Assembly: GCA_002477465.1 (NCBI GenBank)
Contig: DLPV01000042.1
Span: 76,619-140,618, forward strand
Source of the DNA: Gammaproteobacteria bacterium UBA7449
GTDB lineage: Bacteria; Pseudomonadota; Gammaproteobacteria; Pseudomonadales; Pseudohongiellaceae
Direction: 5' to 3'
DNA: 64,000 nt
The notes beneath the pieces are model-generated. The model had not been told where the DNA came from. It did no database searches and worked only from the letters and a program-made list of their open reading frames with translations. This document shows, in pieces, positions 17,139-24,721 of the stretch. Position 1 is the stretch's first letter, and every line of letters begins with the position of its first letter. The position numbers and the translations under genes are program-made.

Positions 17139-17849
17139 CTATGACGGCTGCAGGATTTGGTCAAAAAACTGCGGCACTGTTTCCGTAGCCGGGCCATAGA
17201 CGTGCGTGTCGAATGATGAACCGGTTTCTTCCAGATTCAACTCCACAGTATGAACGCGCCTTATTTTCGCGGTCTGGTAAAAACCAGAAGCCGGATAGAC
17301 ATTACCTGACGTGCCTATGGCAACGAACAAATCGCAGCTTTCGAGCGCATTGTTAATCTGGTTCATGTGGAGGGGCATTTCACCAAACCAGACCACATGG
17401 GGTCGCAGATTGCCCGCAGAACGGCAGCAGCGGCAGTGGGTATCGAAGTCCAGGTCTTCGTTGATATCGAATATCAGCTTTGAGTTCAGGCATCGCATCT
17501 TCAGCAATTCGCCGTGCATATGCAGCAGCTTGTCACTACCTGCGCGCTCATGCAGATTATCGACATTTTGGGTAACTAGCAGAAATTCGCCGTCGAATTC
17601 ATGCTCAAATCGAGCCAGTGCGGTGTGTGCCGGGTTTGGCCTCATCTCTTGTGATAGCAGCTGTCGCCGCCGCTGGTTATAAAATTGATATACCAGCTGT
17701 GGATTACGTTCAAAGCCTTCGGGTGTGGCCACATCGTCCACGGGGTGATTTGCCCACAGGCCGTCTGCGGCTCTAAAAGTCTCTATACCTGACTCGGCAG
17801 AGATGCCTGCGCCGGTCAAAACCACAATGGAGCGGGGACGTGAATTCAT
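17139..17849 (-). CDS. cobB: NAD-dependent protein deacylase, class III sirtuin
   Basis: This 236-residue sirtuin removes acyl groups from protein lysines using NAD+ in the cytoplasm. The NAD motif GAGISAESGI (13-22), the TQNVDNLH motif and catalytic H112 in LHMHGE are intact. Y57 and R60 (YNQR) match the Tyr-x-x-Arg pair that binds succinyl and malonyl lysine in class III enzymes, so desuccinylase activity is likely. The structural zinc site appears degenerate. Only C120 remains of the first pair and C139/C141/C142 of the second, as in a known zinc-poor CobB variant whose sequence runs on into LRPHVVWFGEMP. It is divergent to the bcp gene. Confidence 0.92.
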   Translation of the reverse strand: MNSRPRSIVVLTGAGISAESGIETFRAADGLWANHPVDDVATPEGFERNPQLVYQFYNQRRRQLLSQEMRPNPAHTALARFEHEFDGEFLLVTQNVDNLHERAGSDKLLHMHGELLKMRCLNSKLIFDINEDLDFDTHCRCCRSAGNLRPHVVWFGEMPLHMNQINNALESCDLFVAIGTSGNVYPASGFYQTAKIRRVHTVELNLEETGSSFDTHVYGPATETVPQFFDQILQPS

Positions 17850-17975
17850 GCAGAGAGTTTAACATGGGCTCGCCCAGCCCCGGTATAATGTGTGCTGGAG
17901 CCTGACGGACTCAGGCCGGCAAATTTTCCATCTATCAATCCCCAAACTCACCCCAACAGGAGAGGTCAGCAGTCG

Positions 17976-18449
17976 ATGAGTGTCCCCAAGCTTGGCAATC
18001 TAGCCCCCGCATTCACATTACAGGATCAAAACGGTGACAAGGTTTCGCTGAAGGACTTTCGCGGCGAAAGCCACGTGGTTCTTTACTTCTATCCCAAGGC
18101 GATGACGCCGGGTTGCACCGTGCAGGCCTGTGGCTTGCGCGATTCACAGCAGGAATTGAAAAAATTCAATGCAGTGGCGCTGGGTGTGAGTCCCGACCCT
18201 ATTGCTCGCCTGAAGAAATTTGAAGACAAAGAGTCACTGAATTTCACCCTGCTATCAGATGAAGATCATGCAGTGGCTGACAAATATGGCGTATGGGGCT
18301 TAAAGAAATTCATGGGGCGCGAATTCATGGGCTTGATTCGCACCACGTTTATCATCAATCAAGAAGGCAGGCTGGTCCGCATCATGGACAAGTTCAAGAC
18401 CAAGTCGCACCATGAAGACGTTAAAGCGCTGCTAGCGGAGCTTGATTAA
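17976..18449 (+). CDS. bcp: Thioredoxin-dependent thiol peroxidase (BCP family)
   Basis: This 157-residue peroxiredoxin reduces hydrogen peroxide and organic hydroperoxides in the cytoplasm, with thioredoxin as reductant. The peroxidatic cysteine is C47 in TPGCTVQACGLRD, with a possible resolving cysteine five residues on at C52, as in Escherichia coli Bcp. The frame is open for 28 residues upstream, but the ATG at 17976 is preceded by AGGAGAGG and gives the family-like start MSVPKLGNLAPAF. The next gene starts directly after the TAA, so translation is likely coupled. Confidence 0.94.
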   Translation: MSVPKLGNLAPAFTLQDQNGDKVSLKDFRGESHVVLYFYPKAMTPGCTVQACGLRDSQQELKKFNAVALGVSPDPIARLKKFEDKESLNFTLLSDEDHAVADKYGVWGLKKFMGREFMGLIRTTFIINQEGRLVRIMDKFKTKSHHEDVKALLAELD

Positions 18450-18450
18450 G

Positions 18451-19242
18451 TTGACCGCGATTCCCCTCAGTTTTAGAAAGTATTCAGACGATGGGCCGGC
18501 CCTGCTGGTGTTACACGGTCTGTTTGGCAGTCAGGCCAACTGGGGTTGGCACTGCAAGCAGTTCGCCGAGCATTTTTCAGTCTATGGAGTCGATCTGCGT
18601 AACCACGGTGATTCGCCACACGCGGCCGAGTTCAACTATCCAGTCATGGCAGACGATGTAGCTGCCCTGATTGTAGACCTTGGCCTACAAGACTGCGTTA
18701 TCCTCGGTCATTCCATGGGGGGGAAAGTTGGCATGGAGCTCGCGTTAACTCAACCGAATCTCATTGAACGGCTTTTGGTGGTGGATATCGCACCGGTCTC
18801 TTATCCGGAGCAGGCGGAGGGACACTTGCGGGTCATTGCGGGAATGAAAGCCTTGCCGCTGGAATCCATTGCGAGTCGCAGAGAGGCGGAGGAATTCCTG
18901 CGCGATTACATCATAGATGAGCCAACCCGGAAGTTCGTCCTCACCAATCTGCAAAGGCGACCGGAAGGTGGTTTTCGCTGGCGTTTGAATCTCGCCGCGA
19001 TTGATGCCAGCTATGACGCGCTGCGCGTAATGCCTGCACATGCAGGCAGCTTTGAAAAACCGACTCTGTTTGTGAAAGGCGCTGAATCCGCTTACATTCA
19101 GTCTTCCCATAAAGAGGAGATCCTGTCCCTGTTTCCTGATTCTGACGTGAAGATCATAATGGGTGCAGGACACTGGCTCCATGCCGACAAGCCGCAGGCT
19201 TTTAAAAAAATAGCCATGGATTTTTTATGCGCCGGCGCATAA
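18451..19242 (+). CDS. Alpha/beta hydrolase, YbfF-like esterase
   Basis: This esterase of about 263 residues shows LLVLHGLFGSQANW, the nucleophile elbow ILGHSMGGKVGMELA, and a late GAGHWLHADKP carrying the catalytic histidine. These are hallmarks of the YbfF group of small acyl-ester hydrolases. No ATG is available. TTG codons occur at 18442 and 18451. I chose 18451 because it follows the bcp stop by one base and lies about ten bases after GCGGAG; 18442 would be too close. The substrate is unknown. It is probably in an operon with bcp. Confidence 0.86.
   Translation: MTAIPLSFRKYSDDGPALLVLHGLFGSQANWGWHCKQFAEHFSVYGVDLRNHGDSPHAAEFNYPVMADDVAALIVDLGLQDCVILGHSMGGKVGMELALTQPNLIERLLVVDIAPVSYPEQAEGHLRVIAGMKALPLESIASRREAEEFLRDYIIDEPTRKFVLTNLQRRPEGGFRWRLNLAAIDASYDALRVMPAHAGSFEKPTLFVKGAESAYIQSSHKEEILSLFPDSDVKIIMGAGHWLHADKPQAFKKIAMDFLCAGA
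19225..19242. repeat. Perfect 18-bp palindrome at the 3' end of the esterase gene
   Basis: TTATGCGCCGGCGCATAA is its own reverse complement and includes the stop codon of the esterase gene. As RNA it could fold with a CCGG loop and act as a weak terminator or 3' stabiliser, but no T-run follows directly (the nearest begins about nine bases later). Confidence 0.6.
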
Positions 19243-19305
19243 ACACTTGTTTTTAGCAATTCCGATTATGGGCCCTGTGGGCCTGCAGTTTCAGGAGACA
19301 ACACG

Positions 19306-20058
19306 ATGACTATGCTGAGCGTCAATGTAAACAAGATCGCCTTGCTGCGAAATTCCCGGGGGCGTGATTTCCCTAATCTATGTAATTTTGTCGGCAAGGT
19401 GATAAATCTGGGCGTTAAAGGAGTCACTGTGCATCCTCGACCAGATGAGCGGCATGTCACGCGTCAGGATGTCCATGACCTGGCGGAGTTTTTGAGTCTG
19501 TACCCGGATGTCGAATTCAATATAGAGGGTTACCCTTCCGAAGAATTTCTCGCGCTGGTGCTGGCAGCAAAGCCAGCGCAGTGCACGCTTGTGCCTGACG
19601 ACCCGGCCCAGTTGACCTCTGATCATGGTTGGGATGTTGGGGTAAATAAAACGTTGTTAAGCAGCGTTTTGGCGCGGCTAACAGAGGCGGGTATTCGTAG
19701 TAGCCTGTTTTTGGATCCTAATCCTGAGTTGGTGGCAGGCGTGAAGACAGTGGGTGCTGATCGTATTGAACTCTATACCGAGGGCTACGCACAGCATTAT
19801 GGTCTGGAGTCTGAGCATCGATTGTTTGAGAGTTATAAGGCGACGGCAGAGCAGGCGCAGCAGCTTGGTATTGGCGTCAACGCAGGTCACGATCTGGATA
19901 TTAAGAATCTGAGAAGGTTTTTGGAAATTCCCAATATTCTTGAAGTCTCGATTGGGCACGCCCTGGTTGTAGAATCTATCCTGCATGGGCTGGAGCCGGT
20001 TATAAAAGAATACCTGGCGATCTGTGCAGGCGAAGAAGGGCTCTCTCATTATTACTAG
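19306..20058 (+). CDS. pdxJ: Pyridoxine 5'-phosphate synthase
   Basis: This 250-residue TIM-barrel enzyme condenses 1-deoxyxylulose 5-phosphate with 3-amino-2-oxopropyl phosphate to make pyridoxine 5'-phosphate, the last ring-forming step of DXP-dependent vitamin B6 synthesis. The N-terminus VNVNKIALLRNSRG, the GVTVHPRPDERH phosphate-binding segment, the CTLVPDD motif and the late VSIGHALV are diagnostic. CAGGAGA precedes the ATG. PdxH, which oxidises the product to PLP, is encoded about 9 kb downstream. The gene stands shortly after the bcp/esterase pair. Confidence 0.97.
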   Translation: MTMLSVNVNKIALLRNSRGRDFPNLCNFVGKVINLGVKGVTVHPRPDERHVTRQDVHDLAEFLSLYPDVEFNIEGYPSEEFLALVLAAKPAQCTLVPDDPAQLTSDHGWDVGVNKTLLSSVLARLTEAGIRSSLFLDPNPELVAGVKTVGADRIELYTEGYAQHYGLESEHRLFESYKATAEQAQQLGIGVNAGHDLDIKNLRRFLEIPNILEVSIGHALVVESILHGLEPVIKEYLAICAGEEGLSHYY

Positions 20059-20157
20059 TGCGCCGCGATTCAGCGGAGGTTCATGCCGATCGATTTAACG
20101 TTGGCTTACTCTCGGGGTGAAGCCTCATACACTGGTGGGACTAAGGGTGAGTTTCAT

Positions 20158-20751
20158 GTGTGCAGAATTGAGCGCGTTTTCAGCAATAAGTTTTTAAAAA
20201 CAGGCTGCTTATTGCTTGGGGTAATCGCCCTGAGCCAGCCGGTTCTCGCTACTGAATTCGAGATGTCGCGGCTTGCTACCGAGTTAAATGCCGCCAGCAG
20301 TCAGCTTGCAAAGCAGCTTAGGGGTGGCGGCTACCACAGCGTGCGCTTTAGTGCGCAGCGTCTGACTCGGGCCTCGGCAGATCTGCTTAACGCTATTCGG
20401 CGCAATCGTTCTCCCTCATTTCTGCGCTCTGAATTCCGCGACGTGGCGCGCCACTACCAGGAAATGGAACAGGCGTTTCTCCGTCTCAGTCGAGAGCATG
20501 ACCGCAACGTCTATCACGCGGTCGGAACAGTCTGCAATTTGTTTACCGGATTGAACTCTGAGTTTTACCATGCAAGGTATGCGCAGCCTGCGCCTGACGT
20601 CTATATCGCTACACCTCCGGTTGTGACCCGCTATCGCTTGCCTCCTTACCATACCGATCGCTCCCGCAACTGCAGGTATGGGCAAAGACCATCTGGCCAA
20701 TCTACCCAGCCAAATCGGCGTGCTACGGGAACAATCAGGACGGCATTCTAG
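20158..20751 (+). CDS. Secreted hypothetical protein
   Basis: I chose the GTG start at 20158 because AAGGGTGAG precedes it at good spacing and it yields a signal peptide ending near QPVLATEF. The mature protein, about 170 residues, is largely helical and arginine-rich. A proline-rich stretch (APDVYIATPPVVTRYRLPPY) follows and the tail is basic. I recognise no domain. A longer frame from 20083 would hide the signal peptide. It has no informative neighbours beyond pdxJ upstream and an MFS gene downstream. Confidence 0.62.
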   Translation: MCRIERVFSNKFLKTGCLLLGVIALSQPVLATEFEMSRLATELNAASSQLAKQLRGGGYHSVRFSAQRLTRASADLLNAIRRNRSPSFLRSEFRDVARHYQEMEQAFLRLSREHDRNVYHAVGTVCNLFTGLNSEFYHARYAQPAPDVYIATPPVVTRYRLPPYHTDRSRNCRYGQRPSGQSTQPNRRATGTIRTAF

Positions 20752-21028
20752 TCCCGTAATTCACGGCAAGCCGTGTGAGATGTATTTCAGTCGCCAGAGA
20801 TTTGCGCTCAAGCATGCAGAGCTGATTGCAGTTGCAGAAAGCGGGCTGCTTCTTACCCTGCGCTCATTAGCATCCCTCACTGATTTCGTTGTGAGGCGAT
20901 CCTTATTATGGGGTCAAATGTAATTCTTAATGACTTGATATTCAGTCTTTCAGCTGCGATTCTGTACTATCGCGATGCTTTGAAATAGAATCCCTCCGCG
21001 TCTTCCCTAAACCCAATCAATTATTTAT

Positions 21029-22306
21029 ATGTCTCGCGTCTACTACGGCTATTGGATTGTAGCGGCAGGGTTCGTAACCCAGTTCGTTGCTGTGGGTATG
21101 GCAAATTATGTGGTGGGTTCTTTTCTGATACCTATGACCGAGGAATTTGCCTGGAGCCGCGCGGAGTTTACCGCCGCGCGCTCTATTGGTCAGGTTGTGC
21201 TCGCCACCACAGGTTTCCTGATTGGCACACATATTGATCGATGGGGTGGGCGGCCATTCATTGTAGTGGGCGCATTGGTGCTATCTGCAGCCATGTTTAG
21301 CCTTGGCAGTATCAATACCCTGGGCCAATGGTTGCTGATTAATGGTTTGATGCTAACCATGGGCTCGGCGATGATTGGCAACCTCGTGGTGAATGTCACA
21401 CTTGGCAAATGGTTTGTCGAGAAACGGGGTAAGGCGGTTGCCCTGGCAGGAATGGGGATCTCGCTTGCTGGTATCGTGCTGCCACCAGTGGCCACGCTGC
21501 TGGTAGATAGCTTCGGCTGGCGGGATTCCTGGCGCATTCTGGGCCTGGTGGCGCTGCTTCTCACCCTACCTGCTGCGCTGGTAGTGCGGCGTCGCCCCGA
21601 AGATTTTGACCAACACCCCGATGGGCATAGTCACGATGAGGTGGCATCCGGCAAAGGGGCCGCGGCGCGGCTGGATTTTGATAAGTCTATGACCAGGGCA
21701 CAGGCCATGCGCACATCCAGCTTTTACTTTCTCGTGCTGGCCTTTGGTCTATTTCAGATATCAATAACCGTGATGCTGACCCAGACCATCCCGCTAATGA
21801 CGGACGCGGGCTACTCAAGATTGGTCGCCTCAAGCATGATTTCCCTTGCCTCGGTGCCAGCATTCTTCAGTAAGCCGTTTTGGGGAATCCTGATAGATTT
21901 GTATAGCCCAAAGAAATTGGCGGCTATAGGCGCAGCGATAACCGGTTCCGCTATCCTGCTGATTGTCTGGAGCATTAATCAGCAACTCGACTTCTGGGTG
22001 TATGGGGGATTCCTATTAATGGGAGTAGGCTGGGGTGGTTTGCTGCCGCTTCAGGAAGTGATTTGGGCCTCTGTTTTTGGGCGCCGCTACCTGGGATCCG
22101 TGCGTTCCACAGCCATGCCCTTTACCTTTGGCATGTCGGCCCTGGGCCCCATCCTGGTGGCGTATTACTATGACATTGCAGGCAATTACGATTTGTCCCT
22201 GGTGGTGATCGCAAGCTGCAACCTCGCTTCTGCCTTCATGCTGTATCGGCTTAATGAGGCCGATACCACGAAAGATGTGGTAAATCCCTCCGACGCCCCA
22301 CGATAA
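21029..22306 (+). CDS. MFS transporter, monocarboxylate/OFA-like
   Basis: This 425-residue permease has twelve predicted membrane segments. The opening YYGYWIVAAGFVTQFV and SFLIPMTEEFAWSRAEF are typical of the monocarboxylate and oxalate/formate antiporter-like branch of the MFS. A motif-A variant, GTHIDRWGGRP, is seen between TM2 and TM3, and a hydrophilic loop rich in H, D and E lies near residue 195. The substrate is unknown but is likely an organic anion. No ribosome site is obvious before the ATG. It is transcribed alone. Confidence 0.86.
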   Translation: MSRVYYGYWIVAAGFVTQFVAVGMANYVVGSFLIPMTEEFAWSRAEFTAARSIGQVVLATTGFLIGTHIDRWGGRPFIVVGALVLSAAMFSLGSINTLGQWLLINGLMLTMGSAMIGNLVVNVTLGKWFVEKRGKAVALAGMGISLAGIVLPPVATLLVDSFGWRDSWRILGLVALLLTLPAALVVRRRPEDFDQHPDGHSHDEVASGKGAAARLDFDKSMTRAQAMRTSSFYFLVLAFGLFQISITVMLTQTIPLMTDAGYSRLVASSMISLASVPAFFSKPFWGILIDLYSPKKLAAIGAAITGSAILLIVWSINQQLDFWVYGGFLLMGVGWGGLLPLQEVIWASVFGRRYLGSVRSTAMPFTFGMSALGPILVAYYYDIAGNYDLSLVVIASCNLASAFMLYRLNEADTTKDVVNPSDAPR

Positions 22307-22496
22307 CTGGCTCACAGGACTGTGAGTTCCGCGATACTGTGAATTCCATCACGCTGTCAGCTTTGTAGGGTTCATACAATCTTTTGTGTAAAAAGGGCTT
22401 TGAGACGGCTCAATATCCCCCCTCAGCGGAAATTACTTCTTGTAGGCTCCATTCTTAGGCGGTAAAGCTCTCGGCCCCCTGGGAAAAGCCATAATT

Positions 22497-22904
22497 ATGA
22501 GCAATCTGGACTGCAACGTACCGAATATCAAGCTGACCAAGCCAGATGGCCTGGCGCCACGTCTGTTCTTTCAGGCATACAGCGGCGCCAACCCGGTAGC
22601 TTATGCCCAGCTGAGTTCAAAGCCTGAGAATCAGTCTCGGCAGCGGGCGCGCGGGGGTGCAAAAGACGGTTCCATAGCGCCAGGTGTCAGCTATTGCCTC
22701 AAGGTTATCGAGGTTTCCCAAAATTACCGAAACCAGGGCATAGGTAGCGCTCTGCTGGAAGAAGTGATTCGTTTCTGCAAAGAAGAGCGGGTGAGCTCTA
22801 TCCACGGCGAAGCCAAAGGAGAGCTTGAGATCCTGCGCAAATGGTATGAAGGTAAAGGCTTCGCGATGGACCAGTCCGCCAATATTGAACTCAGCATCGT
22901 CTAG
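22497..22904 (+). CDS. GNAT-family N-acetyltransferase
   Basis: This protein of 135 residues is a small acetyl-CoA-dependent acetyltransferase. The core acetyl-CoA binding motif is visible as VSQNYRNQGIGSALLEEVIRFC (Q-x-x-G-x-G/A pattern), and the C-terminal ILRKWYEGKGF is typical of GNAT proteins that place a tyrosine near the acceptor. The acceptor is unknown. The insert rich in arginine and glycine before the core (RQRARGGAKDG) is unusual. It stands alone between the MFS gene and tesA. Confidence 0.82.
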   Translation: MSNLDCNVPNIKLTKPDGLAPRLFFQAYSGANPVAYAQLSSKPENQSRQRARGGAKDGSIAPGVSYCLKVIEVSQNYRNQGIGSALLEEVIRFCKEERVSSIHGEAKGELEILRKWYEGKGFAMDQSANIELSIV

Positions 22905-23081
22905 CGCTTGAGCCTCCCGCTGATTCAATTCCTGCCCTGATTATTGTCCCATTGTTGCGAGAGCGGAATTTTCTTGCTCGCCTGTCTTTGCAGTCCCAGC
23001 AAATCAGTAAACACGAATGCAAAATTGCCTTGCCGCTGAGTTCCAGCGAGTAGCAACCCATTGCAGCCGTTGCGGGCTATT

Positions 23082-23708
23082 CTATTGCAGCATGGGCGCC
23101 AAAACCGGCCACACATTGTCGAGGATCATGTGCTGTGCTTCTGCGCGGGGATGAATACCATCATTCTGCATGAGTTCAGGCTGTTGCGGGATACCATCGA
23201 TAAGGAAGGGGACGAAAGGTAATTGTTCAGACTCCGCAATGTCTCCGAACAGGGCATAAAAAGGTTCGGTATATCGGGGCCCATAGTTCGGGGGAATCTG
23301 AATTCCTGCCAGCAGCACTTTTGCCCCTGCCCGTTGGCTCAGACTGACCATTTCCTCCAGGTTTGATTGCAGGGTCGCCAGGGGTAGTCCGCGCAATCCG
23401 TCATTACCCCCAAGTTCCAAAATTACTACGCTGGGCTGAAATTCTGCCAGAGCGGCGGGCAGCCTGGACAAACCGCCGGTGGAGGTTTCGCCACTAACAC
23501 TGGCATTGATCACGGAGTAAGGTGATTGTGCCTGGCGCAGTTTTTCAGACAGCAGATTAACCCAACCCTGTTCCTCTTCAATGCCATAGGACGCACTGAG
23601 GCTGTCTCCGAACACCAGCACCGTCTTATCTTCGTCGCCACGTGAGCTATTTGCCCAAACCAGGCAGAGCAGAAAAGTGGTAAGTAGTCTGAAAGTAAGG
23701 TATTTCAT
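23082..23708 (-). CDS. tesA: Periplasmic thioesterase I/lysophospholipase (GDSL family)
   Basis: This SGNH hydrolase of 208 residues has a signal peptide (MKYLTFRLLTTFLLCLVWANSSRG). The block-I nucleophile is S36 in VFGDSLSASYGI, the block-III asparagine lies in ELGGNDGLRGLPL, and the Asp-His pair lies in DGIHPRAEAQH. The family cleaves acyl-CoA, lysophospholipids and aryl esters in the periplasm. A start nine codons further upstream is possible, but the ATG at 23708 opens the signal peptide. It is divergent to ybbA and ybbP, the same arrangement as in Escherichia coli, which strengthens the assignment. Confidence 0.93.
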   Translation of the reverse strand: MKYLTFRLLTTFLLCLVWANSSRGDEDKTVLVFGDSLSASYGIEEEQGWVNLLSEKLRQAQSPYSVINASVSGETSTGGLSRLPAALAEFQPSVVILELGGNDGLRGLPLATLQSNLEEMVSLSQRAGAKVLLAGIQIPPNYGPRYTEPFYALFGDIAESEQLPFVPFLIDGIPQQPELMQNDGIHPRAEAQHMILDNVWPVLAPMLQ

Positions 23709-24025
23709 CGCATCGTCAGGTATTGGTGGAGCCATCTATGTTAACTATCCACCATAATAATCTGAATTGACTCTCATCAATTCCCAAAGCTCGTAGATTC
23801 AAGAAGCTGGCTATCTCGTAAACCGTGTCTTGGTATGTAACGTAACAGCATGGATAACGCAAAAAGAGCTAAATAAGATCGCTTATTTGATGTAGCCATC
23901 GCCGTATTGGAAGTCGAAGTCGATGCTTCAGCCCTCAATATAGCAAACACAGGATCCTCCCTGTAAGGTAACGCCCGTCAGTAATCGTCTATAATCAGGC
24001 CCCCAATGCCTCGGAGCTGCATGAC
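23709..24025. other. Divergent tesA/ybbA intergenic region with palindrome
   Basis: This 317-base region should hold the promoters of tesA and ybbA. A TATAAT hexamer at 23990-23995, 31 bases before the ybbA start, fits a -10 element with a poor -35. A perfect 7-bp inverted repeat AAATAAG/CTTATTT with a 4-base loop (23871-23888) could be an operator. No coding sequence is seen. Confidence 0.45.
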
Positions 24026-24721
24026 ATGATCGAAACTCGTAACCTGGTCAAGAGCGTGGACACCAGCGAAGGACTGTTAACGATATTAAAGGGCATTACT
24101 CTCAAGGTAAACGAGGGTGAGATAGTCGCTATTGTCGGTGCGTCGGGTTCGGGTAAATCAACCTTGCTGGGTCTGATGGCCGGGCTGGACGGTGCCAGTA
24201 GTGGCGATGTTCTGCTGGACGACAACAATCTGACCGAAATGGATGAAGAGCAGCGCGCCATGCTGCGGGGGCAACTGGTTGGTTTTGTGTTTCAGTCATT
24301 CCAGCTTCTGCCCAGTCTGACTGCGCTGGAAAACGTCATGCTACCGATCGAATTAAAAGGAGATGACCAGGCTAGGGACAAGGCGAAGCAGCTCCTGCAG
24401 CGCGTCGGACTGGAAGAACGCTGGCATCACTACCCTAATCAGTTATCCGGAGGTGAGCAGCAGCGGGTTGCCATCGCACGTGCATTCGCGACTCAGGCGA
24501 AAATCCTGTTTGCCGACGAACCAACTGGTAATCTGGATACTGCTACCGGAAAAAAAGTTGTTGAACTGCTGTTTGAGCTCAATCGAGAGTTTTCCACCAC
24601 ACTGGTACTGGTGACCCATGATGAGCGCCTCGCGCAGCGCTGCAATCGCGTCATTAAACTGGTGGCCGGTGAAATCGCGGAAGACACAAAGAATACCGTA
24701 GAGGAATCAGTGAGTGTCTGA
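24026..24721 (+). CDS. ybbA: ABC transporter ATP-binding protein, YbbA/LolD-like
   Basis: This 231-residue ATPase has the Walker A motif GASGSGKST, the Q-loop in FVFQSFQLLPSLTALENV, the signature LSGGEQQRVAIARA, Walker B ILFADEPTGNLD, and the H-loop in LVTHD. These are typical of the MacB/LolD/FtsE type that partners mechanotransmission permeases. The permease gene overlaps its end by eight bases. In E. coli the homologous pair sits beside tesA as here. The transported substrate is unknown; a role in envelope lipid or lipoprotein handling is inferred from the family. Confidence 0.94.
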   Translation: MIETRNLVKSVDTSEGLLTILKGITLKVNEGEIVAIVGASGSGKSTLLGLMAGLDGASSGDVLLDDNNLTEMDEEQRAMLRGQLVGFVFQSFQLLPSLTALENVMLPIELKGDDQARDKAKQLLQRVGLEERWHHYPNQLSGGEQQRVAIARAFATQAKILFADEPTGNLDTATGKKVVELLFELNREFSTTLVLVTHDERLAQRCNRVIKLVAGEIAEDTKNTVEESVSV

